Source: Haemophilus parainfluenzae T3T1
Lineage (GTDB): Bacteria; Pseudomonadota; Gammaproteobacteria; Enterobacterales; Pasteurellaceae
DNA: 64,000 nucleotides
NCBI RefSeq assembly: GCF_000210895.1
Contig: NC_015964.1
Location: forward strand, 248,001 to 312,000
Direction: 5' to 3'
Shown here: positions 45,652 to 55,526 of the stretch, in pieces
Numbering within the stretch: position 1 is the first letter of the stretch
How the letters are laid out: every line of letters starts with the position of its first letter
Made by a program: the position numbers and the translations under genes
The notes under the pieces: model-generated
What the model was told of the DNA's origin: nothing
The model's input: the letters and a program-made list of their open reading frames with translations, nothing else
The model's database searches: none

Positions 45652-46908
45652 TCAATAAAACACACCGAAAATGAGCGTAGAAACGAGCGTCATAATCACA
45701 CCAATCGCACTTTCATAAGGAATCAGTTTTAAGCGTTCTTTCATATTCATATTCACACTGCCACCAGTCGCATGGAAAAAAGAACCGTGCGGCATATTAT
45801 CGAATACGATGGCTCCTGCGTGGATCATGGCAGCAGCCGCAAGGCTGCTTACACCAAGTTCTAATAATGTTGAACTAAATACATTGGATGCGACCGCTGT
45901 GCCTGCCGTTGTTGATGCCGTCGCAAGAGACATCAAAACACCAGAAATTGGCGCGAGAATATAGGGAGGCAAACCAGAATGTTTTAAGCCTTCAATGAGC
46001 ACATCTTTCATGCCTGAGTTGCCAATAATGCCCGCTAAAGCACCCGTACCGAGCAACATAATCGCCACCGGTGCCATTTTGCCTAAGCCACTAATCGCAT
46101 AGCTATTCGCATGGCGAAGTTTTCCCATGCATAACGCACCAATTAAACCACCTAGTGGCAACGCAATGAGAGGATCAACTTTAATGTCTGCCAATGGACG
46201 TAACGCAAGTAATAAGATAGCCACCAATGGCGCAGCAAGTGCGGTCAAAAATGAAGGTAAATGTTGAGAATCAACGGCGACACTCTCTTGTTCTGATACA
46301 AAAGAGCCTTTGTCTTTTAAGCGCTTTGCTAAAAAATAGGTTAAGACTAATCCAAAGATCCCGGGAATAATCCCCGCTACCATTACCGACGTTAAAGGCA
46401 GATGAAAGGTATCGGCTGCAGCAATGGCATTGGGATTAGGTGACATCAAGTTTCCTGCTTTACCTCCCCCAATCATCGCTAATAAAACGGCTGATTTTGA
46501 TAAATTGGTGCGACGAGCTAACGCGAGTGCAATCGGCGAAACCGTAATAACGGCCACATCAATAAACACGCCCACTGCGGTTAAAATCAGTGTTGCTAAA
46601 GCTAAGGCCAATAACGCTCTTGCTTCGCCAAGTTTATGTGTAATAGTTTCGGCAATCGTGCTGGCCGCCCCTGATTCAATGAGTACCCCCGCCAGTACGC
46701 CCGCCGCTAAAATTCGCATGACCGCTGTTGTAATCCCTTGTGCCCCACCGATCATTAAGTTCACCGTTTCTGATAAATCAGCGCCTCCAACTAGCCCGCC
46801 TATCAAAGCCCCCGTCAACATGCCATAGACTGGCGAGACTTTTTTCAAAATGAGAAAAATGGCCACAATAAGCGCGACTAATGCACCGAAAGACGAAACT
46901 GTTGTCAT
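45652..46908 (-). CDS. GntP-family permease (gluconate/glycerate-type)
   Basis: 418 aa, about twelve hydrophobic spans, inner-membrane proton symporter family. Signature parts are GGKAGNLMSPNPNAIAAAD near residue 155 and the C-terminal VSSLAAAAMIHAGAIVFDNMPHGSFFHATGGS. GntP members carry gluconate, glycerate or related hydroxy acids; no kinase or catabolic gene is adjacent to decide. The gene is followed on its strand by nothing before the converging FRG gene. Confidence 0.85.
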   Translation of the reverse strand: MTTVSSFGALVALIVAIFLILKKVSPVYGMLTGALIGGLVGGADLSETVNLMIGGAQGITTAVMRILAAGVLAGVLIESGAASTIAETITHKLGEARALLALALATLILTAVGVFIDVAVITVSPIALALARRTNLSKSAVLLAMIGGGKAGNLMSPNPNAIAAADTFHLPLTSVMVAGIIPGIFGLVLTYFLAKRLKDKGSFVSEQESVAVDSQHLPSFLTALAAPLVAILLLALRPLADIKVDPLIALPLGGLIGALCMGKLRHANSYAISGLGKMAPVAIMLLGTGALAGIIGNSGMKDVLIEGLKHSGLPPYILAPISGVLMSLATASTTAGTAVASNVFSSTLLELGVSSLAAAAMIHAGAIVFDNMPHGSFFHATGGSVNMNMKERLKLIPYESAIGVIMTLVSTLIFGVFY

Positions 46909-46965
46909 AAATACCTACTTATATCCAATACCGCTGAGGTATATAAATGTTTGTGTACATTATAC

Positions 46966-46995
46966 AAAAACGGCTTATGTAAAACACATAAGCCG
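46966..46995 (-). terminator. Terminator after dgkA
   Basis: Stem CGGCTTATGT / ACATAAGCCG, 5-nt loop, followed on the minus strand by TTTTTG. It ends the relA-dgkA transcript before the permease gene. Confidence 0.8.
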
Positions 46996-47022
46996 AAATT
47001 TTTACTTAAAATTGACCGCACT

Positions 47023-47379
47023 TTAGAAAAATAAAATACTTCCCCAAACAACGGCAACGATGCAAAGCGCAATAAATACCGCTGCTGAGCCTTGGTCTTT
47101 AGCTCGCCCTGAAAGCTCGTGGCGTTCTGTACCAATACGATCCACTACCGCTTCAACTGCACTATTTAATAGCTCTACTGCCATCACGAGTAAAACTGAT
47201 GAAATCATCAGTGCGATCTCAATTTTAGTGTCACCAAGCCAAAATGCGAGCGGAATCAGAATGCACGCAAGAAAGCATTCGTGGCGAAATGCAGTTTCAT
47301 TTTTGAATGCACTCTTTAAACCTTGCAAGGAATATTTTGTGGAGTTAATTAAATGGGTTAATCCCGTGGTTTTATACAT
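47023..47379 (-). CDS. dgkA: Diacylglycerol kinase
   Basis: 118 aa, three-span inner-membrane enzyme that phosphorylates diacylglycerol and so recycles lipid by-products of envelope glycan synthesis. The catalytic motif VMAVELLNSAVEAVVDRIG is intact near residues 66-85, and the N-terminal amphipathic helix is present (STKYSLQGLKSAFKNETAFRHE). It lies 20 bp after relA, as in H. influenzae. An uptake sequence (near 47011) and terminator follow. Confidence 0.96.
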   Translation of the reverse strand: MYKTTGLTHLINSTKYSLQGLKSAFKNETAFRHECFLACILIPLAFWLGDTKIEIALMISSVLLVMAVELLNSAVEAVVDRIGTERHELSGRAKDQGSAAVFIALCIVAVVWGSILFF

Positions 47380-47399
47380 AAAAGTTCCTATGTTGTAAT

Positions 47400-49649
47400 C
47401 TATAAACGTTTTGCTTCGATAACGTCGTCTAACTTCGCTAATCTGGCCAGTATTTTACTTAAACTTTCCACATTTTTCAGTTCAATTTCCATATCCATCG
47501 TTGCTACTTGTTTTTTGGTGTCCGCACGGCTTGAAACACCTAGTACACTGACTTTTTCATTCGCCAGCACAGTCGTAATATCGCGTAATAAACCATTACG
47601 ATCACTCGCCACGATGCGAATATTAATATGGAAACCAGCCGCGTAATTATCCCCCCAAAGGGCTTCCACCACGCGTTCAGGATGGGCAGCTTGTAATTCA
47701 ATAAACTGTTCACAATCGCAACGATGAATTGAAATACCTCGTCCCATAGTAATGTAGCCTGCAATGGCATCGCCTGGAATCGGTTGGCAACAACGCGCCA
47801 TATGGTGCATTAAATTACCGACCCCTTCAACGATCACATAACCTTTATTCTGTTGTTGCTCGGCTTTCTGTTGCGCCTTTTGCTGTGCAGTATTCGCACT
47901 TTTACTCGCCACATGGCGGAGAATTTCTTGATCTGCTTCTTCAGCCGTCACTTTGATCAATCGGCTTTGCAAGAAATTCATCAACTGATTTAAGCGAATA
48001 TCTCCGCTACCAATGCCCGCATATAAATCTTCGAGGTTTCTTAAGTTATAACGTGGCAAGGCAAGCTGCTCAACCTGTTTCAAACTGATATTCAAACGCG
48101 CAAGTTCATTATCTAACTGCTCTTTACCCGCTGGAACGTTTTTATCACGATCTTGTTTCTTAAACCACGCTTGGATTTTGGCTCGCGCTTTTGAGGTATG
48201 AGTAAACCCTAGGTTTGGATTGACCCAATCTCGGCTTGGATTTGGATTTTTCTGCGTGATAATATCCACTTGCTCACCCATTTGCAGGTGATAAGTGAAT
48301 GGCACAATACGTCCCCCAACTTTCGCTCCGATACAACGGTGGCCAATTTCACTGTGGATCGCATAAGCAAAATCGAGAGGAGTTGATCCCGCGGGTAAAT
48401 CAACCACTTCACCTTTCGGCGTAAACACATATACGCGGTCATCAAAGACTTGGCTACGTAATTCAGCCATCACTTCGCCAGAATCCGTAATATCATCTTG
48501 CCATGCAAGTAATTTACGCAACCAAGTGATTTTTTCTTCGTAAGCGGAAAGGCTACCTGTCGTGCCCTCTTTGTATTTCCAGTGGGCGGCTACACCAAGC
48601 TCCGCATCATCATGCATTTGCTGAGTACGAATTTGCACTTCAATTGGCTTGCCGCCTTTACCTAACACCACAGTATGAATGGATTGATAGCCATTCGGTT
48701 TCGGATTGGCGACATAATCATCAAATTCTTTTGGCAAGTGTTTGAAATGTGTGTGGACGATACCGAGCGCCGTATAACAATCTTGCAATTTCTGTACAAT
48801 CACTCTAACCGCTCTGACATCATATAAGCCACTGAACTCCAAATGTTTCTTTTGCATTTTTCGCCAAATGCTATAAATATGTTTTGGACGTCCGTAAACC
48901 TCAACTTGGTCAATATTTTCTTTTAAATAACCGGTTAATTCTGTGACGAAATCCGCAATATACTGCTCACGATCTAAGCGGCGCTCATGTAATAATTTGG
49001 CAATATTTCGATATTGTTCTGGATGCAAATAGCGGAAGCAGTAATCTTCAAGCTCCCATTTTAATTGACCGATACCTAAACGGTTCGCCAATGGGGCATA
49101 AATATTGGAACATTCTTTGGCAGCCAATACTTTTTCTTCTTCACAAAAGTGATTTTCCGCATTACGAAGAAACGTAATACGTTCAGCAAGTTTGATGATC
49201 ACACAACGGAAATCGTCCACCATTGCAAGGAGCATACGGCGTACATTATCCACTTGAGACGCATTGGCAGAATGGCTGGCGTTGAGCTGACGGATATTAT
49301 CCATCTCCTCCACACCTTTAAGCAGTTTGGTGATTTTAGGACCAAAATGTTCCTGAATTTGCTCCCAATCAACAATTTTATTTGCTACTAAGGGGAATAG
49401 CATAGCGGTGAGTAAGCTTTCGCTGTCCATATTCATTTCATGCAGAATCTCCACCATTTCCACACCAGATTGCAATGTGAGGATTGCATTCTCCATTTGA
49501 TCGGCATGTTCAGCTATTTTGGCTTGGGCATAATACCATGCATCAATCAGAGACTTTTCTGCGGGGGCAGCAAGTTTAAGGCTCGAACACCATTGTTCGA
49601 TCTCAAAATCATGTGGATTTGATAAGTGAGAACCACGAACTGCAACCAT
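47400..49649 (-). CDS. relA: GTP pyrophosphokinase RelA, (p)ppGpp synthetase I
   Basis: 749 aa. The start MVAVRGSH matches RelA and has AAGGGGG upstream; a longer frame to 49685 lacks this. The hydrolase-like HD region is degenerate (no HD pair), as expected for the synthase-only RelA. The synthetase domain has DDYVANPKPNGYQSIHT and EVQIRTQQMHDDAE; then come TGS (VYVFTPKGEVVDLPAGSTPLDFAY), a zinc-finger-like Cys block (MARCCQPIPGD, HRCDC) and a C-terminal ACT domain. It makes the stringent-response alarmone on stalled ribosomes. Confidence 0.96.
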   Translation of the reverse strand: MVAVRGSHLSNPHDFEIEQWCSSLKLAAPAEKSLIDAWYYAQAKIAEHADQMENAILTLQSGVEMVEILHEMNMDSESLLTAMLFPLVANKIVDWEQIQEHFGPKITKLLKGVEEMDNIRQLNASHSANASQVDNVRRMLLAMVDDFRCVIIKLAERITFLRNAENHFCEEEKVLAAKECSNIYAPLANRLGIGQLKWELEDYCFRYLHPEQYRNIAKLLHERRLDREQYIADFVTELTGYLKENIDQVEVYGRPKHIYSIWRKMQKKHLEFSGLYDVRAVRVIVQKLQDCYTALGIVHTHFKHLPKEFDDYVANPKPNGYQSIHTVVLGKGGKPIEVQIRTQQMHDDAELGVAAHWKYKEGTTGSLSAYEEKITWLRKLLAWQDDITDSGEVMAELRSQVFDDRVYVFTPKGEVVDLPAGSTPLDFAYAIHSEIGHRCIGAKVGGRIVPFTYHLQMGEQVDIITQKNPNPSRDWVNPNLGFTHTSKARAKIQAWFKKQDRDKNVPAGKEQLDNELARLNISLKQVEQLALPRYNLRNLEDLYAGIGSGDIRLNQLMNFLQSRLIKVTAEEADQEILRHVASKSANTAQQKAQQKAEQQQNKGYVIVEGVGNLMHHMARCCQPIPGDAIAGYITMGRGISIHRCDCEQFIELQAAHPERVVEALWGDNYAAGFHINIRIVASDRNGLLRDITTVLANEKVSVLGVSSRADTKKQVATMDMEIELKNVESLSKILARLAKLDDVIEAKRL

Positions 49650-49674
49650 AATACCCCCTTGTTGATGAATATGG

Positions 49675-49716
49675 CTCGGCAACATCCTGTCAGCCGAGTT
49701 GTCTTTTTAAGACAAC
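49675..49716 (-). other. Two adjoining hairpins in the relA leader
   Basis: CTCGGC (49675-49680) pairs with GCCGAG (49693-49698) over 12 nt, and directly beside it GTTGTCTT / AAGACAAC forms a second stem (about 49698-49716). They lie between the rlmD stop and relA start. They lack a good T-run in the leftward direction, so a leader structure or processing site is as likely as a terminator. Confidence 0.4.
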
Positions 49717-49750
49717 AAAAAAGTCTGGCTATTCTATCAGAATTTACACC

Positions 49751-51061
49751 TTATTTGATAAATAATGTCACCGACTCCAAATGACTGGTATTCGGGAACA
49801 TATCAATCATGGCGGTTTTGATAATGCGATACCCGAAAGAACGGAGAATTTCTGCATCTCGTACTAAGGTTGCAGGGTTACAAGATACATAAAGAATGCT
49901 TTCTGCACCCAGCTCACATAACGCATTCAGTGCAAAAGCCGCACCGCTACGAGGCGGGTCGAGAAGAATTTTATTGAAATGTTGTTTTGACCAAGGTTGT
50001 TCTGAAAAAGATTGGTCTAAATCAGCTTGATAAAATTCAACATTCTCAATGTGGTTAAACTGTGCATTCGCTTGGGCTTTTTTCACCATATCCAAAACAC
50101 CTTCAATTCCAACCGCACTTTTCACACGTTTGGCTAAAGGCAGAGTAAAATTACCCATCCCACAGAATAAATCTAAAACATGATCGTCCTGATTCAAATC
50201 AAGCCAATCTAAAGCCGTCTCAACCATTTGCTGATTTAAGCGAGTATTCACTTGAATAAAATCGCGGATATCAAAAGATAAACGAATATCGTCTAATGCA
50301 TAATAGGGCATTTCACCATGCACAAGTTGGATGTTTTGATCATCTTGCAGAAACAAATTCACGGCATTTACGCGTGCAAACTCGAGCAATAAAGTGCGGT
50401 CAGTTTCAGCTAAATTTCCCTTATAGCGTAACAACATGGCTACGCCATTCTCTGCTGAAACTAATTCAATATGCCCTAATTGTTTCGGGGCTGAATATTG
50501 CGCCAAAAGTGAGGTCAATTTGGGAATCAAATCATTGATTGCTTGCTCTGCCACTAAGCATTGCTGAATGCTGACTAACTGATTGGAGTTTTTCTGACGA
50601 AATCCCATTTCAACGGTTTTGCTTTTAGCATTCCACAGTAAACTTAATCGTACTCGACGACGATAAGCCCATTGTTCGCCACAAATCATTGGCATTAATT
50701 GAATAGGCTCTGCTTGCAGTTTACTTAAACGAGAAAAAAGGGCTTTCTCTTTCGCTTTACGCTGCATTTCTACAGGAATATGCTGGCCTTGGCAGCCACC
50801 ACAACGCCCATAATAACGACATTGCGGCTCAACACGCTGACTACTCTCTTGTAGCCACTTTTGTGCAGTGGCTAATCCATATTGACGTTTTTCATCGGTC
50901 ACCACCGCTTCCACTTTCTCCGTTGGCAAAGCATTTTCAATGAACCAAGTTTTACCTTGAATTTTGGCGACACCTAATCCTTGATAATCTAAATCCTGAA
51001 TTTCAGCGACGATTTTTTGCGTGGTTTTCTGTTTTTTTTGTGGAGCGTAAAGTAAAGCCAT
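49751..51061 (-). CDS. rlmD: 23S rRNA (uracil-1939-C5)-methyltransferase RlmD
   Basis: 436 aa. TRAM domain at the N-terminus (EIQDLDYQGLGVAKIQGKTWFIENALP), iron-sulphur Cys motif CRYYGRCGGCQGQH near residues 82-95, and the SAM-methyltransferase core VLDLFCGMGNFTLPLA with KILLDPPRSGA and YVSCNPATL carrying the catalytic Cys. It methylates U1939 of 23S rRNA. It lies between recO and relA as in H. influenzae. Confidence 0.95.
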   Translation of the reverse strand: MALLYAPQKKQKTTQKIVAEIQDLDYQGLGVAKIQGKTWFIENALPTEKVEAVVTDEKRQYGLATAQKWLQESSQRVEPQCRYYGRCGGCQGQHIPVEMQRKAKEKALFSRLSKLQAEPIQLMPMICGEQWAYRRRVRLSLLWNAKSKTVEMGFRQKNSNQLVSIQQCLVAEQAINDLIPKLTSLLAQYSAPKQLGHIELVSAENGVAMLLRYKGNLAETDRTLLLEFARVNAVNLFLQDDQNIQLVHGEMPYYALDDIRLSFDIRDFIQVNTRLNQQMVETALDWLDLNQDDHVLDLFCGMGNFTLPLAKRVKSAVGIEGVLDMVKKAQANAQFNHIENVEFYQADLDQSFSEQPWSKQHFNKILLDPPRSGAAFALNALCELGAESILYVSCNPATLVRDAEILRSFGYRIIKTAMIDMFPNTSHLESVTLFIK

Positions 51062-51097
51062 GATGGTGTTTTAATCTATTTGTATCAAAGAAAGGGA

Positions 51098-51802
51098 TTA
51101 TTTTAAATAAAGTACGTTTTGCGTAAATAATTCTCGGCTTTTCAGCGGTTTATCACCTAAATAAGGTTTAAGCGCGATGCGAGTAAAGCGCTTTGCCGCT
51201 TGTAAGACCGCCTCATCGGTGAATTCTAAACGGTCAAAGGCGAGTAAATCTCGACCATAAAAGGTCAAGTTATCTTTTACTAACGAGGCGATAAAACCCT
51301 TTTCCGCTCGGTATTGGTAAGTCATTGATTCATCCACTGGCAAACCTGATCCAGCACAATGCAGAAAATCAATGCCATAACCTAAAATTTTAAGTAAATG
51401 AAATTCAAATAAACGTAATGTAGGCTCAACCTGCGGTTGAGTAGCTAAGCCTGTTAAGCATTGTAGATAATGCTGAAAAAGTTGTGGATTAGCCGTTTCG
51501 GGCTCGATCACTCGAGTAATCAGCTCATTTACATAAAACCCGCTGTATAAAGCCGTTTGCTGTAAAGGCAGCGTAATTGCCGCCGGCTCTGCTTTCGTGA
51601 GTGTTTTTAATGCGCCTTTTCCTGACCAACGAAGAAGTAATGGCGTAAAAGGCTGTAAGACAGATTTCCATGCCGAACGTTTTGCACGTGCACCTTTTGC
51701 AATAACCGTCAAACGTCCCGTTTCTTCAGTGAATAAATCCACCAAAAGGCTAGTTTCACTATAAGGACGACGATGTAACACAAAGCCGCGTTGGAGATCC
51801 AT
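51098..51802 (-). CDS. recO: DNA repair protein RecO
   Basis: 234 aa. OB-fold start [40 protein letters not shown], then the helical domain [18 protein letters not shown] and a zinc-less C-terminal part. RecO loads RecA with RecR during gap repair. It starts 7 bp after the lipoprotein gene and precedes rlmD by 36 bp, so the genes are probably co-transcribed. Confidence 0.94.
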   Translation of the reverse strand: MDLQRGFVLHRRPYSETSLLVDLFTEETGRLTVIAKGARAKRSAWKSVLQPFTPLLLRWSGKGALKTLTKAEPAAITLPLQQTALYSGFYVNELITRVIEPETANPQLFQHYLQCLTGLATQPQVEPTLRLFEFHLLKILGYGIDFLHCAGSGLPVDESMTYQYRAEKGFIASLVKDNLTFYGRDLLAFDRLEFTDEAVLQAAKRFTRIALKPYLGDKPLKSRELFTQNVLYLK

Positions 51803-51809
51803 AAAAGAA

Positions 51810-52217
51810 TTATTTGCCTGATTTTAATTCACTTAGTTGTTTCACACAGCGTTCTGCGAGCACTTCACCTACGCTAGTTTGTAATTGACTGAAGTCATCA
51901 CGCTCCTGCCAATACCAACGAATATTCGCATAATTTCTCCCACGCTCAGAAATCACTCGTGTCAATTTTTCTGTTACATCATTAAAAGTAACGGTCACCT
52001 GACTGAGTGTTTTTTTACTTTTCTGTTTTTGCTTGGTATGAACCACACTCACTTCTTTATTGCCTTTACACAAATAAACCGTCGCTGACCCCTTTTGGGA
52101 TTTTTTATCAACGGTTTGCACTTTCATTTTCTGTGGTGCTGGTTTGCTTAATTCAACATTTTGTGAACAAGCAGAAAGACAAAGTGCGGTCAAAATTACG
52201 CTTAATTTTTTTAACAT
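51810..52217 (-). CDS. Small predicted lipoprotein, unrecognised (weak MliC-like resemblance)
   Basis: 135 aa with a lipoprotein signal: [17 protein letters not shown], lipobox LSAC with Cys17. The start at 52217 is chosen to give this signal; the frame is open 13 codons further. The mature part is basic and contains [16 protein letters not shown], which loosely recalls MliC-type lysozyme inhibitors (Y-x-C then V-x-V), and a second Cys near the end (ERCVKQL). I would not assign that function without a structure match. It sits between oapA and recO. Confidence 0.7.
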   Translation of the reverse strand: MLKKLSVILTALCLSACSQNVELSKPAPQKMKVQTVDKKSQKGSATVYLCKGNKEVSVVHTKQKQKSKKTLSQVTVTFNDVTEKLTRVISERGRNYANIRWYWQERDDFSQLQTSVGEVLAERCVKQLSELKSGK

Positions 52218-52292
52218 GAATTCTATTTCCATCAAGGGTTGTTTATGATTGCTCACTTTTCGAAATGAGCAAGGATAAACAATCTTATCTAG

Positions 52293-52315
52293 AAAAATGG
52301 GCGATTACTCGCCCA
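52293..52315 (-). terminator. Terminator after oapA
   Basis: Stem GGGCGA (52299-52304) / TCGCCC (52309-52314), 4-nt loop, with a run of T on the minus strand, 8 bp after the oapA stop. Confidence 0.8.
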
Positions 52316-52322
52316 CTAAAAA

Positions 52323-53711
52323 TTATTTTTTATACTGATATGAACCATCGGCTTGACGAATGAACTTACCGCCATTTGATAAACGAAGCTCACTCACTCG
52401 GCCTTGACTGTTCACTGAAACCTGTACTTTGTCACCAGGCTTGAAGCTACTTAATGCATTACCTGCACCGCTTGCTTTTGTCATGGCATTCACATCTGAA
52501 ATATTCAATTTATTATCACGGAATACTTGCATCAGTGAAACACCTTGAGGCACAGTTAATGTTTTTGTTGCACCTGTTGAAGCTGTTTGTGCTGCTGGTT
52601 CAGCTGCTTTCATCGCATTGTGGGTTGCTGATTTCGCTTCCACAATTTGAACTTTAGTTTCTTTAGTCGCAACCGGTTTAGCTTCTTGAATTTTGCTTTG
52701 CTCTTTTTTCACGGTTTGAGTCGGCTGAGCTGTCGCTTTTTCAGTTGCTGGTTTAGGTTGTTTTTTCTCTTGAACCACTGGTGTATGTTCACGATGAGGT
52801 TCTGCTTTATGCTCAACCGTTGCAGTATGTTTTTCTACAGCTGGTTGTGCAGTTTTCACTGGATCTTTAGCTGCTGTCGGAGCAACAGTTGGTTGAGCTG
52901 GAGCTTGTGTTGCAGGTTGTTGAGCAACAGTTTGTTGTGCAGGCTCTGCAGGTTGTGATTTCGCCGCATCTGCTTTATCACCTACATACTCCATGGCTGG
53001 AGGTGCATCTGATTTAGCGCCATTTGCTGTTTGTTCTGTTGTTGCAGGAGCCGTAGTATTATTGTTATCTAATACGGTGGTTTCAACCGGTTGAGACTGA
53101 TCTAATGATTGGAATTGAACCGGAATTTCATTGCTGTTTTGCTGTTCAAAAGACTCCACCGTATCTGAGTTTGGTTTTAGAGTGAAGAAAATAATCAGTA
53201 AGACCACTAAACCCAAAATCGCAATAAATAAACGACGATGTTTTTCTGGTAACATTTGTAGAACCTTCCATTTTTCAGGTGATTTCAAGCTTGCTGCCGC
53301 AGCGGCTGCCGGTGCAACTGTTTCGGCTTGAGTTGTCACTTCTTCTACAATCTCTTCTGCTGGAGAATTTTCAAAAATCACTTTTTCTTCCGCTACGCTT
53401 TCTACTTGAACATTTTCAACAGGCTCTTGATATCCGAAAGCACTTGATGATGCTGACTGTTCAGTATTTTCACTTTGGAATGCTTGAGAAGGCGAAAAAG
53501 GTTGGCTTGCTGCCGCACCAAAAGTTGGTTCGCGACGAACATGGAATTGCGTATCTGGCTGTTCTTTTTTACCAAATAAACCTTTGGCTTTATCAAAAAT
53601 TGAGCCACTTTGTTGAACCGGTTTTCTTGGGGTCACAGAGTCTGAATGATTAAATCCTAAATCTAATTCATTTTGAGATGAATTGTCGTTAGGTTGATTT
53701 TTATTATCCAC
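52323..53711 (-). CDS. oapA: Opacity-associated protein OapA
   Basis: 462 aa. A cytoplasmic N-terminal part (~155 residues) precedes one TM (RLFIAILGLVVLLIIFFTL, near 162-180), then a long periplasmic stretch rich in Ala, Pro, Thr, Gln and Lys (low complexity, many A/T-P-Q repeats), and a C-terminal LysM-like OapA domain (LTVPQGVSLMQVFRDNKLN ... KPGDKVQVS). In H. influenzae OapA affects colony opacity, attachment and colonisation. The start is a GTG after GAGG at good spacing. The low-complexity region is likely to vary in length between strains. Confidence 0.92.
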   Translation of the reverse strand: MDNKNQPNDNSSQNELDLGFNHSDSVTPRKPVQQSGSIFDKAKGLFGKKEQPDTQFHVRREPTFGAAASQPFSPSQAFQSENTEQSASSSAFGYQEPVENVQVESVAEEKVIFENSPAEEIVEEVTTQAETVAPAAAAAASLKSPEKWKVLQMLPEKHRRLFIAILGLVVLLIIFFTLKPNSDTVESFEQQNSNEIPVQFQSLDQSQPVETTVLDNNNTTAPATTEQTANGAKSDAPPAMEYVGDKADAAKSQPAEPAQQTVAQQPATQAPAQPTVAPTAAKDPVKTAQPAVEKHTATVEHKAEPHREHTPVVQEKKQPKPATEKATAQPTQTVKKEQSKIQEAKPVATKETKVQIVEAKSATHNAMKAAEPAAQTASTGATKTLTVPQGVSLMQVFRDNKLNISDVNAMTKASGAGNALSSFKPGDKVQVSVNSQGRVSELRLSNGGKFIRQADGSYQYKK

Positions 53712-53786
53712 GGGATTACCTCGATTTGCTAAACTAAAGATCGCACAAAAAGTGCGGTGAAAAATTGGATCGTATTTTATCGGATC

Positions 53787-54809
53787 TTACGCTGTGTATA
53801 AAGTCTTATTTGGCTCTCCACCGATTTCTCGAGCTAATTTGGGTACTAAATAGCCAGAAGTGAGCGCCTGTAATTCTTTATAAATTTGTAACGCTTTCTC
53901 ATCTGAAATATAGAAATGGCTCGCACCTTGCACTTTATCCAACAAATGTAAGTAATAAGGCAGAATGCCCGCTTGAAACAACTTATCGCTTAATACTTTT
54001 AATGTATGTGGGTTATCATTCACATCCTTTAAAAGGACTGATTGATTGAGTAACGTGACCTTAGCGCCTACCAGTTTTTGCATAGCCAAAGCGAGTTCTT
54101 CATCAATTTCATTTGGATGATTGATATGCGTCACAAACACTGTTTGTAATGGGCTTTTTAGCAATAAATCACAAAATTCATCCGTAATGCGCTCTGGAAT
54201 CACGACCGGCAAACGAGAGTGAATACGTAAACGCTGTAAGTGCGGTATCTTTTCAAGGCGTTCTAATAGCCACGCCCATTCACTATCCTTCGCCATCATC
54301 GGATCGCCCCCCGAAAAAATCACTTCTTCGATTTCAGGATGTGCGGCAATATAGTCTATTGCTTGTTGCCAACTGGTTTTATTGCCTGGGTTTTGATCAT
54401 AAGGAAAATGACGACGAAAGCAATAACGACAATTGACTGCACAGCCCCCTTTTGCCATAAATAACAAGCGATTTTGGTATTTATGTAGAATATTAGGCAC
54501 CGCATTTTTTTGCTGCTCATCTAAAGGATCTTGGCTAAACCCTTCGGCCTCAATAAATTCTTGTTGAGCCGTCATCACTTGTAAAAAAAGTGGATCTTTA
54601 GGATTCCCTTTTTCCATTTTTTCAACAAAAGGTAAAGGCACTCGCATAGCAAAAAGTTTACGAGCGGCGATGTCCTCGGCAAAATCTTCAACTGGCAAAT
54701 TTAGGGTTTTTAATAAGATTTTCGGATCAGAAATCGCATTTTTTAGGGTTTCTAACCAATTTTGTTCTTCTCTAATCGCAATATTTCGGGTTAAAATACG
54801 CACTTTCAA
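53787..54809 (-). CDS. epmB: EF-P beta-lysylation protein EpmB (lysine 2,3-aminomutase family)
   Basis: 340 aa radical-SAM, PLP enzyme. The cluster motif CAVNCRYCFRRHFPY lies near residues 120-134; KGNPKDPLFLQV and GYLVPKLAREIGGEP at the C-terminus match E. coli EpmB closely. It turns alpha-lysine into (R)-beta-lysine, which EpmA attaches to EF-P. It is divergent from efp with only 30 bp between the starts, which fits its job; epmA is not in the window. Confidence 0.95.
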   Translation of the reverse strand: MKVRILTRNIAIREEQNWLETLKNAISDPKILLKTLNLPVEDFAEDIAARKLFAMRVPLPFVEKMEKGNPKDPLFLQVMTAQQEFIEAEGFSQDPLDEQQKNAVPNILHKYQNRLLFMAKGGCAVNCRYCFRRHFPYDQNPGNKTSWQQAIDYIAAHPEIEEVIFSGGDPMMAKDSEWAWLLERLEKIPHLQRLRIHSRLPVVIPERITDEFCDLLLKSPLQTVFVTHINHPNEIDEELALAMQKLVGAKVTLLNQSVLLKDVNDNPHTLKVLSDKLFQAGILPYYLHLLDKVQGASHFYISDEKALQIYKELQALTSGYLVPKLAREIGGEPNKTLYTA

Positions 54810-54839
54810 ACAATCTCTATTTTTTAGGATATTTTTAAT

Positions 54840-55406
54840 ATGGCTACATATACTACCAGTGATTTCAAACCAGGTCTAAAATTTATGCAAGACGGTGAGC
54901 CTTGTGTGATCGTTGAAAACGAATTCGTTAAACCAGGTAAAGGCCAAGCTTTTACTCGTACTCGTATTCGTAAATTAATTTCAGGCAAAGTATTAGATGT
55001 AAACTTCAAATCTGGTACTTCGGTTGAAGCTGCTGATGTTATGGATCTTAACCTGACTTATTCATACAAAGATGATGCATTCTGGTACTTCATGCACCCA
55101 GAAACATTTGAACAATACTCTGCTGATGCAAAAGCAGTGGGTGATGCAGAAAAATGGTTATTAGACCAAGCAGATTGTATCGTGACTTTATGGAACGGTG
55201 CGCCAATTACTGTCACTCCACCAAACTTCGTAGAATTAGAAATCATCGATACTGACCCTGGTCTTAAAGGTGATACTGCGGGTACAGGCGGTAAACCAGC
55301 AACATTAAGTACTGGTGCTGTGGTGAAAGTACCTCTTTTCGTTCAAATCGGCGAAGTAATCAAAGTTGATACTCGTTCAGGCGAATACGTTTCTCGTGTG
55401 AAATAA
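54840..55406 (+). CDS. efp: Translation elongation factor P
   Basis: 188 aa, three beta-barrel domains. It relieves ribosomes stalled at polyproline. The lysine that receives beta-lysine is K34 in [12 protein letters not shown], consistent with the neighbouring epmB. The C-terminal signature [27 protein letters not shown] is complete. Codon use is that of a highly expressed gene. Terminator at 55431-55462. Confidence 0.97.
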   Translation: MATYTTSDFKPGLKFMQDGEPCVIVENEFVKPGKGQAFTRTRIRKLISGKVLDVNFKSGTSVEAADVMDLNLTYSYKDDAFWYFMHPETFEQYSADAKAVGDAEKWLLDQADCIVTLWNGAPITVTPPNFVELEIIDTDPGLKGDTAGTGGKPATLSTGAVVKVPLFVQIGEVIKVDTRSGEYVSRVK

Positions 55407-55430
55407 TCTTTCATGGTGAGATAAAAAGCG

Positions 55431-55462
55431 CGGTCAATATTTGATAATATTGACCGTTTTTT
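55431..55462 (+). terminator. Terminator after efp
   Basis: Stem CGGTCAATATT (55431-55441) / AATATTGACCG (55446-55456), 4-nt loop, then TTTTTT. Confidence 0.9.
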
Positions 55463-55490
55463 ATTGCCTGCTCATTAGTTTGATAGAGAT

Positions 55491-55521
55491 AAAAAATGCG
55501 GTTATTTCTAACCGCACTTTA
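55491..55521 (-). terminator. Terminator after the protein E gene, built on an uptake sequence
   Basis: TGCGGTTA (55497-55504) / TAACCGCA (55509-55516) with T-run on the minus strand, 6 bp after the stop at 55527. The right arm is an exact uptake sequence, the left arm an imperfect inverted copy. Confidence 0.75.
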
Positions 55522-55526
55522 ATTGA

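Noticed and set aside
47400-49649. SpoT instead of RelA
   Set aside because: The HD hydrolase pair is missing and the neighbours dgkA and rlmD match the relA locus.
52640-53000. Open frames opposite the oapA low-complexity region
   Set aside because: They mirror the Ala/Pro/Gln-rich oapA frame and have no ribosome site or homology.
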